Part shown: positions 8,826 to 17,920 of the stretch, one piece after another
How positions within the stretch are numbered: the first letter of the stretch is position 1
Layout of the letters: each line of letters starts with the position of its first letter
DNA from: Chitinophagaceae bacterium
GTDB lineage: Bacteria > Bacteroidota > Bacteroidia > Chitinophagales > Chitinophagaceae
Reading direction: 5' to 3'
Assembly: GCA_004173235.1 (NCBI GenBank)
Contig: SEAC01000019.1
Span: 1 to 64,000, forward strand
Length of the DNA stretch: 64,000 nt
Made by a program: the position numbers and the translations under genes
Notes under the pieces: model-generated
The model's database searches: none
What the model saw: the letters and a program-made list of their open reading frames with translations, nothing else
Told to the model about the DNA's origin: nothing

Positions 8826-10421
8826 TCAAAGCCCGGTAATCGTCTTCGTCACCAACACAGCATTGCCCTGCAACACCTCCACGATAATGCCTTCATCATC
8901 CCAAACCGGGATGCCCTGGATGCCGTCGCCGCAGCGCTTGCAGATGCTGGCATTGAGCGGCGACCGCGTGACGCATACGCGGCTCTCGGGTCGTGTAAAA
9001 GGAACTTCGCGCTGGCCGTTGGCCGCAACCGAAACATTCGCCACCGTGGCCAGCACGGTTGTGCCGCGGCGGAAGCGAACGGTCAACCCCGCAAGCGCAG
9101 TACCCGAGCGGAGCACCGCCGTCAGCGGCCCGATCGTGGTCACTTTCGGATTGGGATCCGTAGCAGTGAGGCAAAGATTCGCTGTAGTGCCAAAGTTGTC
9201 GGCGACGGCGCCAGAATTGCTGTTGCGGAATTGAAAGACATTCTGCAACGTTAGCGTGAGCGGCGCCGCTGCATTGTTGTTGTTGCCGCCCGTTCCACTC
9301 GTGATGGGACCGCTGTGTACCGCCCCCGGCGGCGGGTTGTAGCCGCGCGGCTCGCACGAACAGCGCTCACCATCGCCGGTCTGGATCTCGTAGAGGTCGG
9401 TGTATTGCCCAAAGCGATAGATGGCGGCCGCCTCGCGCAGAAACAGGTACGGACCCCAGCCCTCGCCACGGTCGTAGCGCGACGGCCCCTGGCCCACAGC
9501 AAAAGATCCATTGCGGCGGTCGGGCGTGTATTCGCTCCAGTTGCCGGCACCGGCATCGGCGATGGCTATGAGCTCGCCCGACTGCCGCGTGAGCGCACCA
9601 CTCACCGCCGAGCGCACAGTGAACTCGATGCCATCATCCTGCGCAAACAGCCGCGTGCGGCGGATGCTACCCTTGCCTTCGAGGTAGTTCTGATCGCAGG
9701 CATTGCAGCTGCTGCGGAAGTAGATCAGGTTCTTATCCACGCCGTTGTTGAATTGAAACTCCTCTCCCGCACTGCCACCGCGGATCTTGATCTTCACCGT
9801 GATGTCGCGCTGCAACGGAAAACGCGTGCGCACATGGCTCCCGGTCATTTCGCGCGTCACTCCATCGCCCGACACAAGAATGCCTTCGGCTTCGTAACGA
9901 TTGACCACCTTGCATTCCACGATATCGAGGTCGGCAACCGGGCCCACCTTGATCTTGAAATTACTGCGGCCGATGCGCTCCATTACCGCTTCGGTGATTC
10001 GGAAGCTGATATAGCCTTCGTCGCGGAATTCCTCATCACGCTGAATGAAAAAATTCTTCTTACCCCGGCCTGTAAATGCGGCCTGGCGGATGGTTGCGAT
10101 CACTTCGTTGTCTTCATTGATGATCTGCACTTCACCACACACGTCGAGGTAGGGGCCCACCAGCAGCACTTCGTGGCCCTGCCGGTAAATGAAAGGCATG
10201 CGAAACGTGACGATGCGCCGGGCCTTCACGGGCACCATGTGGCTTGCATCGGGGCCGATGTTGAAGCCGCCGCGCGGAGCGAGTGCAGTGGAGTTGATGC
10301 CGCCGCTGAATTGCATCCCGATCGGCGGCGTCGTTTCGCCCAGCACGCGGATCTGCATCTGCTTGATCTCTGCCTGCGCGCTGAAGGCGAGAAGCAGGAA
10401 GAATGAGAAGAGAAATTTCAT
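8826..10421 (-). CDS. Exported protein of unknown function, cluster gene 4
   Basis: The ATG at 10421 gives a signal peptide (MKFLFSFFLLLAFSAQA) and a 531-residue protein. I recognise no family. The mature part looks beta-rich and has clustered cysteines: CNAC, CSC and, near the C-terminus, CKRCGDGI. A low-complexity GGNNNNAAAP linker sits at about residue 365, dividing an N-terminal region from a C-terminal strand-rich domain (LTLTLQNVFQFRNS onward). It follows the hydrolase gene by 38 nt and is probably the last gene of a four-gene operon. No type IX sorting domain is evident. Confidence 0.6.
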   Translation of the reverse strand: MKFLFSFFLLLAFSAQAEIKQMQIRVLGETTPPIGMQFSGGINSTALAPRGGFNIGPDASHMVPVKARRIVTFRMPFIYRQGHEVLLVGPYLDVCGEVQIINEDNEVIATIRQAAFTGRGKKNFFIQRDEEFRDEGYISFRITEAVMERIGRSNFKIKVGPVADLDIVECKVVNRYEAEGILVSGDGVTREMTGSHVRTRFPLQRDITVKIKIRGGSAGEEFQFNNGVDKNLIYFRSSCNACDQNYLEGKGSIRRTRLFAQDDGIEFTVRSAVSGALTRQSGELIAIADAGAGNWSEYTPDRRNGSFAVGQGPSRYDRGEGWGPYLFLREAAAIYRFGQYTDLYEIQTGDGERCSCEPRGYNPPPGAVHSGPITSGTGGNNNNAAAPLTLTLQNVFQFRNSNSGAVADNFGTTANLCLTATDPNPKVTTIGPLTAVLRSGTALAGLTVRFRRGTTVLATVANVSVAANGQREVPFTRPESRVCVTRSPLNASICKRCGDGIQGIPVWDDEGIIVEVLQGNAVLVTKTITGL

Positions 10422-10459
10422 GACTGTTGTTTTAAAGGTTGTGGAAACTTTCCGATCCC

Positions 10460-12220
10460 TTACCAGGTACTGACGGTGCCACCCGAAGCCACCTTCGGGC
10501 CCGCCGCTGTATTGATGTTGAGGGTATGGCCAAGCGCGAGCGCCGTGGGTGTGTTGCCAATGATGTTCTCTCGCAGCCACGCTCCCACTTCTTCGTGAAA
10601 CTTGATGGTGCCGTGGTTGTGAAAGTCGGCGATGCTGCGGTAGAAACGATACCACGATCCGGAGCGTCGATGGTCGAAGAAATCCTTCTCCGTTGACCCG
10701 AGGTTTACGCCGAGTGCTGAGTTCACCGGAACGAATCCATCGTTATCGATCTCGCCATCGGATGTGGCACTGGTTTGTGCGCGGAAGCGCCCGCTGCAGG
10801 TGCCGGGCACCGCAAGTCCCGTATGCGGTATGGGCGCCCAATCGGTGCGGAGGTAGTAGAGGCGTGGCTTCAAACCAAAAGAAGCAGCGTTGTAAATGGG
10901 CGTGGTGATGCAGCTGGTAACGGGCTGGATGTCGCGGGTGTTGATGATGTCGAGTGCGGCGTTGCCTGCGGGCGTTGCGCCCCAGGGCTTCATTCCGTTC
11001 GTCAGTCCGAAGAACAGGTGCATGGCGTAGTCTACACGCACAAGGTTGTAGCATTCGAACTTGTCGCGGTTCGATTCGTTGCGCAGCAGTTCATCCACCT
11101 CGGTAGTGCCGATACCTCCGTCGACAGTTGCGAGGTCGTTGTCGAACACATTGGGATCCTTGAAGTACACGGGCCCCGCAGGCACGCGGCCACCAAGCGC
11201 GTGCACCGGTATCAGGCTTCCGTCGGCGCGCTTGCAGCGATCGGGGCGCAGCACGGTGCGATTGAGATTGTCAACGAACGACGTTTGCAGCTGACGGATC
11301 ACGTAGGTGTCGGGGTCGCTTTCATCAATCTGTGCGCCGATCACCGGGAACTTCTGCATCACTGCGCCGAGGGCGGCATTCCAGGTGATGGGCGAGCCTT
11401 CGTGTGGCGTGGCAAGCGTGGTTATGTGGAGCGTGCGGTTTCGGATGAATTCCATGTTGGATCGCTCGGCGGCGGTAAAGTTCTCCGATGCAATGGAGCG
11501 GTCGGTGGATGGAATGTTGGCGGGTGCCGAGCAAATGGCGCGCGCCACAAGTCCACCGAAGCTGTGGCAAAGGAGGATCAGCTGCGGCTGCTTCGCTGCG
11601 GGCCAGTCGCCAAATTGCGATTGATACAGACTTACGATCTGCGCAGCGGTTTCCGCCACCTGGCGCTTCACGCTCTGGCTGCCGTCACGGTAGGTAAGCA
11701 TCAGCGAGAAAGGCGTATAGAAGTTCTGCGCCGGCTTCGGCTTTCCATAAATGGTGAGGAAATGATGAGCGGGGATAGCATCGTTGTTCCATTTCGTTTC
11801 CCACTCCGGCTTACCGATTGCAGCGGCGGCATTATCGTCTGCAAAGGTGGTGGGCCGGTCGGAGGTGGCGCCGAAGAGCCCCCACACAAAGTCGTAGCCC
11901 CAGTAGTTGCGTGCACCACGGAGCGTGCCGATGCGCCCGTCGGTGGTGGGATAACCGGTGATGCCATGGATCAGTACGACTACGGTAGGACGATTCTTTT
12001 CGAATTCGAGAGTTGCGCTCGTAGAAGATGCCTGCGCGGCGGGAAGCACATAGCTCCATTGCGTGTTGCTGAGCCGGCTCCGCGCCTGCGTCAGCTGCAC
12101 CTGGTTGGGAGCAATGAACTTTCGACTCATCATCGCGATGGAGTCTTTTGCGGTGAACGTCTTCTGCGCCTGCGGCAAAAGGTGCACGAAGAGCAGGATC
12201 AGTGTGAGGGTTTGTTTCAT
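10460..12220 (-). CDS. Exported alpha/beta hydrolase (lipase/esterase-like), cluster gene 3
   Basis: The 586-residue protein has a short signal peptide (MKQTLTLILLFVHLLPQAQ). Strand beta3 and the oxyanion loop are VVVLIHGITGYP (His85-Gly86). The nucleophile elbow LLCHSFGGLVAR puts the predicted catalytic serine at Ser220. A late histidine in DFHNHGTIKFHEEV is a candidate for the triad, with the acid unassigned. The sequence ITTLATPHEGSP after the elbow is typical of triacylglycerol lipases and PGAP1-like hydrolases. It lies 12 nt downstream of the thioredoxin-tailed protein gene, so co-transcription is likely. The substrate is unknown; an ester or lipid is likely. Confidence 0.75.
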   Translation of the reverse strand: MKQTLTLILLFVHLLPQAQKTFTAKDSIAMMSRKFIAPNQVQLTQARSRLSNTQWSYVLPAAQASSTSATLEFEKNRPTVVVLIHGITGYPTTDGRIGTLRGARNYWGYDFVWGLFGATSDRPTTFADDNAAAAIGKPEWETKWNNDAIPAHHFLTIYGKPKPAQNFYTPFSLMLTYRDGSQSVKRQVAETAAQIVSLYQSQFGDWPAAKQPQLILLCHSFGGLVARAICSAPANIPSTDRSIASENFTAAERSNMEFIRNRTLHITTLATPHEGSPITWNAALGAVMQKFPVIGAQIDESDPDTYVIRQLQTSFVDNLNRTVLRPDRCKRADGSLIPVHALGGRVPAGPVYFKDPNVFDNDLATVDGGIGTTEVDELLRNESNRDKFECYNLVRVDYAMHLFFGLTNGMKPWGATPAGNAALDIINTRDIQPVTSCITTPIYNAASFGLKPRLYYLRTDWAPIPHTGLAVPGTCSGRFRAQTSATSDGEIDNDGFVPVNSALGVNLGSTEKDFFDHRRSGSWYRFYRSIADFHNHGTIKFHEEVGAWLRENIIGNTPTALALGHTLNINTAAGPKVASGGTVSTW

Positions 12221-12231
12221 AAAAGCTCTTT

Positions 12232-14346
12232 TTATTGTAGGTAGGTGCGTAGGTCGTTTGAATTCATGGCGCCTTCTGCTTTACGTGCCAGCTTGCCGCC
12301 GCTGCTGCGGTATGTGGTGGGCACAACGCTCACGCCATATTGCGTGGCCAGCGAAGGATTTTCGGTTACATCTACTGCTACTACGTCGACGCCTTTCAGC
12401 GCTGCGCTGTTCTCCGGAGCCAGGATAGCCGTAAGGTGATTGTTGCAGAAGCTGCACTGCGGATCATAAAATATTACCAGCAGCGGTCGCGCTGACGCCA
12501 GCCTTGTTTGCAGTGTTGCGGCATTCACCTGCGCAACGCCCTTGTTTTGCAGCATTGCGCCCATGGGGTTTCGTGCAGGATCGGTAGCGTTGCCATGCCG
12601 GTCGGGAAGCATACCCCTGTCGAGCACAGGCTGGCCGTGGCCGCATCCGGCCTTGCCATCGGGCGATGTGATTTGTATCATGCCTTTCTTTTTGCAGTCG
12701 AGGGCACGCACGGCCGCACTGTTCCCGCTCGCGCCGCATCCCACGGCGGCTAGTTCACTACCATCGGGTGTTGGATTGATCACCGTCAGGTCGCCTTTGC
12801 AGTTATTCAGGAGGCGCACGTACTCTGCGCATTTGAATTCCTTCCAGCCGCTGCTTTCGCAACGATTGAAAAAGTTTTGCATCGACTGGCAGGGATCGTT
12901 TGCCTCCGGACTGGGCATTTTCACCCCGGGTGCGGAAGCAGGAGGGGTGTTGCTGGTGCCTGGATCGGGCACCGAAGGAGTAGTGCCTTGGGAATTTTCA
13001 GGCGCAGGCGTGCTGGCAGGAGGCGGGGTATTCGCCGGGGGCGTTGCACTTTGACCGCCGCCAGCTTTTTTGGCCGCCGCGTCTTGCGCTTCTTTCTTTT
13101 TTTGTGCCTCCGCAGCCAGTCGCGTTTGCTCCGCTTCAAAGTCCGAGGTAGTGGCTGCTGCCATAGCATCTGAGTTCTGGATGATTTTTCCCAGGAACGC
13201 TTTGTTGATCAACGTTCCAAGGCTGTAGCCGGCCGCGCCGGCGGCAATCACCTGGGCCGCAGGAGCCGCGGCCGCAGCTGCCACGCTTTCACCGGCCACT
13301 TCAACGATGGTACCCATGATGGGCGTGCCTCCTTCGGCAAGAGTGGCCGCCACTTGCGCAGCACCGCGCTCCACCATGAACTGTCCCGCCAGGCGGCCGA
13401 AACGAATCGTAGCGCTGGTAATGCCTGCTGCATAATTTATTCCTGTTTCTACATCACGACCCTCCACACCAATCATCTTGTTCTTCCGGTCTGTGCTGCT
13501 TTGTGCGCGGCAGTTGGCAATCATTGTTTGCGTTTGCTCCCGGGCGCGTTGCTCCTCTGCAGAGTACCTGGGGCGCACACCTCCGGCACCCGTCACACCT
13601 CCGGCGCGGCCCGCACCGGCACACTGCCCCATCGCATCGTTCAGTAGCTTGCCGATCTGCATTTGTCCAGCGCCACCAGCCACACCAAAGCCCGTTGTGG
13701 GGCGCGAAGTTTTTGATCCAGAGCTCGCATTGAACGAAGCGAGGTCCGCTCCATGATCATCAAAACGGCTCGTGCCGTTGGAGCATCCGAGCAGGTCGCT
13801 GCCAGCCGGCAGGTTCTTCATGGCTGCGTCAAACTTGTCGGCCATGAGCTGCGTCACTTCTTCGGGCATCATTACGATCGAAAGGAAATCAATCACCTGT
13901 TTGCGTGTGAACACCTGCACATAGCCTTCAAAGTCTACTTCGTAATATCTATCGAAGGCCAGGTTGAGTCGCCGCCCCTGATGAATCACCTCGCTTCGGT
14001 CGGCGCTGATCTTCGTATACACAGCCCCATTGACATATGCCACGTAAGAAGTGATGTAGTTGCGGTCAAAGTTGATTTCCTTCGAAAGCGTTCCGTCGGG
14101 GAGGTAGTACCGGCCAACGCCATGATGCAGGCTGTCGCGCCAGTTCTCGTCGGCCATGATCCGGCCATTTTCGTAGTACTGCTTTGTGTTGTAGCTGCGC
14201 GGCGCTGCGAGGTAGGTTACGAGCAGTTTGGTTTGCAGGTTGGAAAACGTGATCCGCTTGCCATTGGCAGGTATCTGCCAACGCTGCGCCCGGGCAGCAA
14301 GAATGGAGAGCAACCCCACCAGGAGGCAGCTTGCAAATCTTTTCAT
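12232..14346 (-). CDS. Large exported protein with C-terminal thioredoxin-like domain, cluster gene 2
   Basis: The 704-residue product has a signal peptide (MKRFASCLLVGLLSILAARA). Next is a MORN/YwqK-like stretch (YYENGRIMADENWRDSLHHG, YYLPDGTLSKEINF). An Ala/Gly-rich segment at about residues 335-385 could insert in a membrane, and a charged coiled-coil segment and a long Pro/Thr/Ser linker follow. The last ~90 residues are thioredoxin-like: LLVIFYDPQCSFC puts the redox pair at Cys631 and Cys634, and VSVVPTTY holds the cis-Pro. Many cysteines in residues 485-600 could be disulphide bonded. A periplasmic thiol role is inferred; the rest has no recognised family. Confidence 0.65.
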   Translation of the reverse strand: MKRFASCLLVGLLSILAARAQRWQIPANGKRITFSNLQTKLLVTYLAAPRSYNTKQYYENGRIMADENWRDSLHHGVGRYYLPDGTLSKEINFDRNYITSYVAYVNGAVYTKISADRSEVIHQGRRLNLAFDRYYEVDFEGYVQVFTRKQVIDFLSIVMMPEEVTQLMADKFDAAMKNLPAGSDLLGCSNGTSRFDDHGADLASFNASSGSKTSRPTTGFGVAGGAGQMQIGKLLNDAMGQCAGAGRAGGVTGAGGVRPRYSAEEQRAREQTQTMIANCRAQSSTDRKNKMIGVEGRDVETGINYAAGITSATIRFGRLAGQFMVERGAAQVAATLAEGGTPIMGTIVEVAGESVAAAAAAPAAQVIAAGAAGYSLGTLINKAFLGKIIQNSDAMAAATTSDFEAEQTRLAAEAQKKKEAQDAAAKKAGGGQSATPPANTPPPASTPAPENSQGTTPSVPDPGTSNTPPASAPGVKMPSPEANDPCQSMQNFFNRCESSGWKEFKCAEYVRLLNNCKGDLTVINPTPDGSELAAVGCGASGNSAAVRALDCKKKGMIQITSPDGKAGCGHGQPVLDRGMLPDRHGNATDPARNPMGAMLQNKGVAQVNAATLQTRLASARPLLVIFYDPQCSFCNNHLTAILAPENSAALKGVDVVAVDVTENPSLATQYGVSVVPTTYRSSGGKLARKAEGAMNSNDLRTYLQ

Positions 14347-14379
14347 TATGGTAGTTTTTGTGGGTGAACGATAGAGTGA

Positions 14380-15585
14380 TCAGCGCATCATGCAGCTGAT
14401 GTTTGCAATGGGAATGAAGGTGGTGGCCTTGAGGTTGTTGTCGAACACGCAACGAAGACCGTAATTGAGGATGACGTTGCGGCTGATGCGCCAGTCGCCG
14501 CCGATGTTCAGCGAGTAGGGTTGCACCACATCCCACTTCACGGTGCTCGTTACCACTACTTTTCCGCCAGGCGCGGTGAATGCTTCGTTGAGCGCCTGCA
14601 CGGGCGTCTTCAGCGATTTGGCCTCGCGGAGAAATTCAACGAAGAAGCTGTAGATGGGGCCGCCATAGCGCATGTTCACCCCGAAGGTGTAGAGCCGGTT
14701 AGCAGCAATAGCGCTCACCGCTTCTTCGTTGCCCGTGGCCTCATCGCGCAACTGAAAGGTCAGTTCTTCTTCATAAAAAGAGCTGCGCACGAGTCCCGAT
14801 AAAAGCCCACGCTTGCCGATGCCCACACCGAAGTTGAGCCAGGCGCCGCTGCCCGTGTTGCGATTGACGCGCAGCTTACCCAGCGAGCCCGTGCTGTCGG
14901 TGCCATAAGTATAGATCTTGCCGAAGGCAAAGTCGATAAAGGCCGAGTTCCAATGCTCGATCACATAGCCTTTCGCACGCTCCTGGATGGCCGTATTTCT
15001 ACGGTAGTAGAAGGATCCCAGCTGCTGGTCGTTCTGCCGCAGCTCGTCGCGCAAGGCTTTAAGCCGTGCAGGGTGCAACGCCGTGTCGAGGCGGGCCAGC
15101 AGGTCTTTCTCTTTTGCGCGCAGCTGCATCAGCTCGGCATCGAAAGCTTCGTTGATGTCGTCGTACACGCCTTTCAGCAGCAGCGGATCATGCTGGCGAT
15201 ACAGGTTCATCTTCAACGCCCAACCGATGCGGCGATCGTTCTGCTCGTTCTGCACGGTGCCCAGCGATACGTCGAGCGTGCTGAGCCTGCGGGCGAGCGG
15301 CTTTGCACGCTGGTATTTCGAAATGCCTTTGCGATTGTAAGCGATCTCCCACACCGGCTGCGCCTCGATGGCCAGGTTAGGACTCAGCTTCCAGTTGCGA
15401 AAGCTCCAGTCTACTTTAAAGTCGCGGATGTCGGCAGTGCGCGCCACCTGGCTCGGTGCCTGTCCCATAAGATCAAACAGCGGCGAAGTGGGGATGGTGA
15501 GCTCGCGCGGAGAGAGCTTGTCTTTTTCTTCTTGTGCGGCGACGCCCAACGAAAGAAGCAGTAGCGGTAAAAAGCAGCAACGCAT
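14380..15585 (-). CDS. Exported protein, probably outer-membrane associated, cluster gene 1
   Basis: The ATG at 15585 is chosen because it starts directly with a signal peptide (MRCCFLPLLLLSLGVAAQ), giving 401 residues. A charged helical segment (about residues 125-180) separates strand-rich parts. The C-terminal half has alternating strands such as LYTFGVNMRYGGPIYSFFVE and WRISRNVILNYGLRC, which could form a barrel. I cannot name a family. It is the first gene of the four-gene cluster and lies 33 nt upstream of the thioredoxin-tailed gene. Confidence 0.55.
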   Translation of the reverse strand: MRCCFLPLLLLSLGVAAQEEKDKLSPRELTIPTSPLFDLMGQAPSQVARTADIRDFKVDWSFRNWKLSPNLAIEAQPVWEIAYNRKGISKYQRAKPLARRLSTLDVSLGTVQNEQNDRRIGWALKMNLYRQHDPLLLKGVYDDINEAFDAELMQLRAKEKDLLARLDTALHPARLKALRDELRQNDQQLGSFYYRRNTAIQERAKGYVIEHWNSAFIDFAFGKIYTYGTDSTGSLGKLRVNRNTGSGAWLNFGVGIGKRGLLSGLVRSSFYEEELTFQLRDEATGNEEAVSAIAANRLYTFGVNMRYGGPIYSFFVEFLREAKSLKTPVQALNEAFTAPGGKVVVTSTVKWDVVQPYSLNIGGDWRISRNVILNYGLRCVFDNNLKATTFIPIANISCMMR

Positions 15586-15724
15586 TGTGGATGATTTAGC
15601 GTTGACAAAACTTGCATTTAAAAACATGCGGGACAATCGCTAAATCTAGGGGGAAGGCTGGTATTGCTGATTGTTTGTCGTTTGTGGTTTGTGGTTGGCA
15701 GACGCGCGATTGGCGCAGCACGGC

Positions 15725-15840
15725 CCGTCATTGCGAGCAAAATGAAATGGAGCGAAGCAATCCCACGGAGTATATATCTGTAGTCTCACTGCGAGCCCTG
15801 GTGGGCTTGCGTCGTCCGCTGCGCTTCCTTGCAATGACGG
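15725..15840. repeat. ~116-bp dispersed-type repeat with GTCATTGCGAG inverted ends
   Basis: CCGTCATTGCGAG at the left end and TTGCAATGACGG at the right end are near-perfect inverted repeats. GGAGCGAAGCAATCCC and GCGCTTCCTTGC lie inside. It has the look of a REP/BIME-type element and holds no gene. It occupies most of the gap between the exported cluster and the response regulator gene. Confidence 0.65.
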
Positions 15841-15856
15841 CACAGGAGATGATTCC

Positions 15857-16486
15857 CTAGACAATCTTATTCTTCAACGCCAGCGACACCGCTTCGCCCA
15901 GCGAATGGACGTGGAGTTTTTCGTAGATCTTTTTCACGTGCGAGTTGACGGTGGAGTACGATATGGAAAGTATGTCGGCAACCATCTTGTAGCTTTTGCC
16001 TTCGGCGAGCAGCTTCAGCACTTCGCGCTCCTTGTTGGTGAGCGCATAATCTTCTTCGCGCGGTGCTTCGAGGCCGAAGTAGCGAATCACCTGCATCGCC
16101 ACCGATGGCGTCATGAACGCGCCGCCGCGGTGCACTTCCTCTATGCTTTGCAGGATCTTTTCCACGCCGGCGCTTTTAAGAATGTAGCCTTGTGCGCCGG
16201 CACGCAGCGCAGCGAAGATGCGATCGGGATCTTCGAAAACGGTTTGCATGATGATCTTCACCTTCGGGGCTACGGCACGCACCAAGCCAACAGCGGCAAT
16301 GCCATCGGTTCCGGGCATCTCGATATCCATCAGCAATACGTCGGGCTGCAGCACGCGCATGTCTTCCTGCACGCTCGAGCAATCGGGGAAGGCACCCATG
16401 AATTCAATACCGGGCGTGAGCTCCAGCAGCGCCTGCAAACTGCGGCGCCGCTGCTCGTGGTCATCGTATACTACGACGCGGATCAT
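15857..16486 (-). CDS. NarL/FixJ-type response regulator
   Basis: The 209-residue protein has a receiver domain with acidic pocket Asp8-Asp9, phosphoacceptor Asp54 in LLMDIEMPGTDG and the conserved Lys in GYILKSA. A LuxR-type HTH follows (LTNKEREVLKLLAEGKSYKM, STVNSHVKKIYEKL). The start codon overlaps the end of the kinase gene by 4 nt, so the two are translationally coupled and form a cognate pair. Confidence 0.93.
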   Translation of the reverse strand: MIRVVVYDDHEQRRRSLQALLELTPGIEFMGAFPDCSSVQEDMRVLQPDVLLMDIEMPGTDGIAAVGLVRAVAPKVKIIMQTVFEDPDRIFAALRAGAQGYILKSAGVEKILQSIEEVHRGGAFMTPSVAMQVIRYFGLEAPREEDYALTNKEREVLKLLAEGKSYKMVADILSISYSTVNSHVKKIYEKLHVHSLGEAVSLALKNKIV

Positions 16487-17904
16487 GATTGCAAACTTAC
16501 CGGAAGGGTTGCAGGCGCGTCCTCCCTAGATGTAGGGAGTGGCAGCTGGCAACAAATAAGCGTGCCCTGCCCCGGCGCACTTTCGATGACGCAGCATCCA
16601 CCGATATCGGTCGCACGACCATGCAGGTGGCGCAGGCCATTGCCTTTACGCACCTCAGACGGATCGAAGCCGCGGCCGTTGTCGCCGATCTGCAGTTGCC
16701 ATCCATCGTCGTTGATGCGGCCCTGCACCAACACCTGCGTAGCCGCGCTATACTTCACAATGTTGTTGAATGCTTCCTTCACCAGGAGGCAAAGATTCCG
16801 GCGCTGGTGCACGTCCTGCAGGCGTTCGTCTATCAACGGATCAAACCAGTACGTGGCTTCGATGTTGACCGCGCCAAGCAGCTCGGAGCCGAGGTTGCGG
16901 ATGCGCCCCGACAGCGATGCCTGCTCGCCTTCGCCACCTTTCATTGCCCACACGATATCGCTCATATTATCGATCACCTCCCGCGCATTCTCACCGATCT
17001 GGTCGAGCATGGCGCGGGCGCGTTCCGGTTGTTCTTCTAACAGACGGCGCGCAACCGAACTGTAAATATGGATGCTGCTCAGCGTGGCGCCCACATCGTC
17101 GTGGAGGTCGCGGCTGATGCGGGTTTTCAGCATCTGCACGTCGAGCTCGGCGCGCAGGAGCGCTGCAGTTTGTTGAGCCAGCGCTTCGTTGCGGCGCGTT
17201 TCTTCGAGCAGCGCCTGGCGTGCCGCCTCGCGTTCGCGGTAAAACTGTTTGAGGCGGTAGCCCAGCGCAGCGGAAAGAAAGATCGTTTCAAGAAGCATTG
17301 CCGAAAGCATGCAACTGAGGCCGCCGAATGCAAGCTTGTCGTGGTACACAAACCCGTTGACGAGCAAACCAGAAAGCGTTCCGGCTACTGCCACGATGGT
17401 GCCGCTGATGATGAGCCGCGTGAACGTATCGCGGTAGCCGCGCACCAGCCGTAGTGTAAGGATGAAACCGAAACCGCAGATGGCGATCGACACCAGCGAA
17501 ATGAGCGACCCCGAGGCTTCGGGCCAGATGCGCGCGAAACGCAGCACGGCATAGCCGATCATGAACAGCGGAATGCTGATGCGCAGCAGGCGCCAGCAAC
17601 GGAAATAGAATCGTTCTTCGCGCTGCACGCCCAACGCAACGCCGAGAAAGTTCACGTACATCAGGAAGCCAAGATTGGAAAGCAGCGGGTCCAGTGTTTC
17701 TACGGTATAATAGGAAAGCGGAAAAAATAGCCCCAGCCGCGCATCGAGCGCCCGCACCCCGCAGAATGCGCACATCACGAAAAGGTAGAGCGCGTAGTGG
17801 AGGTAAGCGCGGTCTTTCTGTTGCAGGTAGATGGAGAGGTGAAAACATCCCACGAGGAAGAAGCCTCCAAGGGCAATCAGCAGTAGGCAGAGCACCGGTT
17901 GCAT
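16483..17904 (-). CDS. Membrane histidine kinase, HisKA_3 type
   Basis: The 473-residue protein starts with seven or so hydrophobic segments (residues 1-215) resembling a 7TMR-DISM sensor without its extracellular domain. A coiled coil follows, then a HisKA_3 box SRDLHDDVGATLSSIH with predicted phosphorylated His268. The HATPase domain has NLCLLVKEAFNNIVKYSAAT (N box), DNGRGFDP (G1) and GNGLRHLHGRA (G2). It resembles the NarX/DesK-like kinases that pair with LuxR-type regulators. The signal is unknown. Confidence 0.92.
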   Translation of the reverse strand: MQPVLCLLLIALGGFFLVGCFHLSIYLQQKDRAYLHYALYLFVMCAFCGVRALDARLGLFFPLSYYTVETLDPLLSNLGFLMYVNFLGVALGVQREERFYFRCWRLLRISIPLFMIGYAVLRFARIWPEASGSLISLVSIAICGFGFILTLRLVRGYRDTFTRLIISGTIVAVAGTLSGLLVNGFVYHDKLAFGGLSCMLSAMLLETIFLSAALGYRLKQFYREREAARQALLEETRRNEALAQQTAALLRAELDVQMLKTRISRDLHDDVGATLSSIHIYSSVARRLLEEQPERARAMLDQIGENAREVIDNMSDIVWAMKGGEGEQASLSGRIRNLGSELLGAVNIEATYWFDPLIDERLQDVHQRRNLCLLVKEAFNNIVKYSAATQVLVQGRINDDGWQLQIGDNGRGFDPSEVRKGNGLRHLHGRATDIGGCCVIESAPGQGTLICCQLPLPTSREDAPATLPVSLQS

Positions 17905-17920
17905 TCCCTTAAGGTACGAC

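Noticed and set aside
10775..12244. A 489-codon frame opposite the hydrolase gene
   Set aside because: The hydrolase frame has an intact nucleophile elbow and signal peptide, so the opposite frame is a shadow.
8826..15585. Type IX secretion cargo
   Set aside because: The exported proteins have signal peptides, but I see no type A or B C-terminal sorting domain in them.
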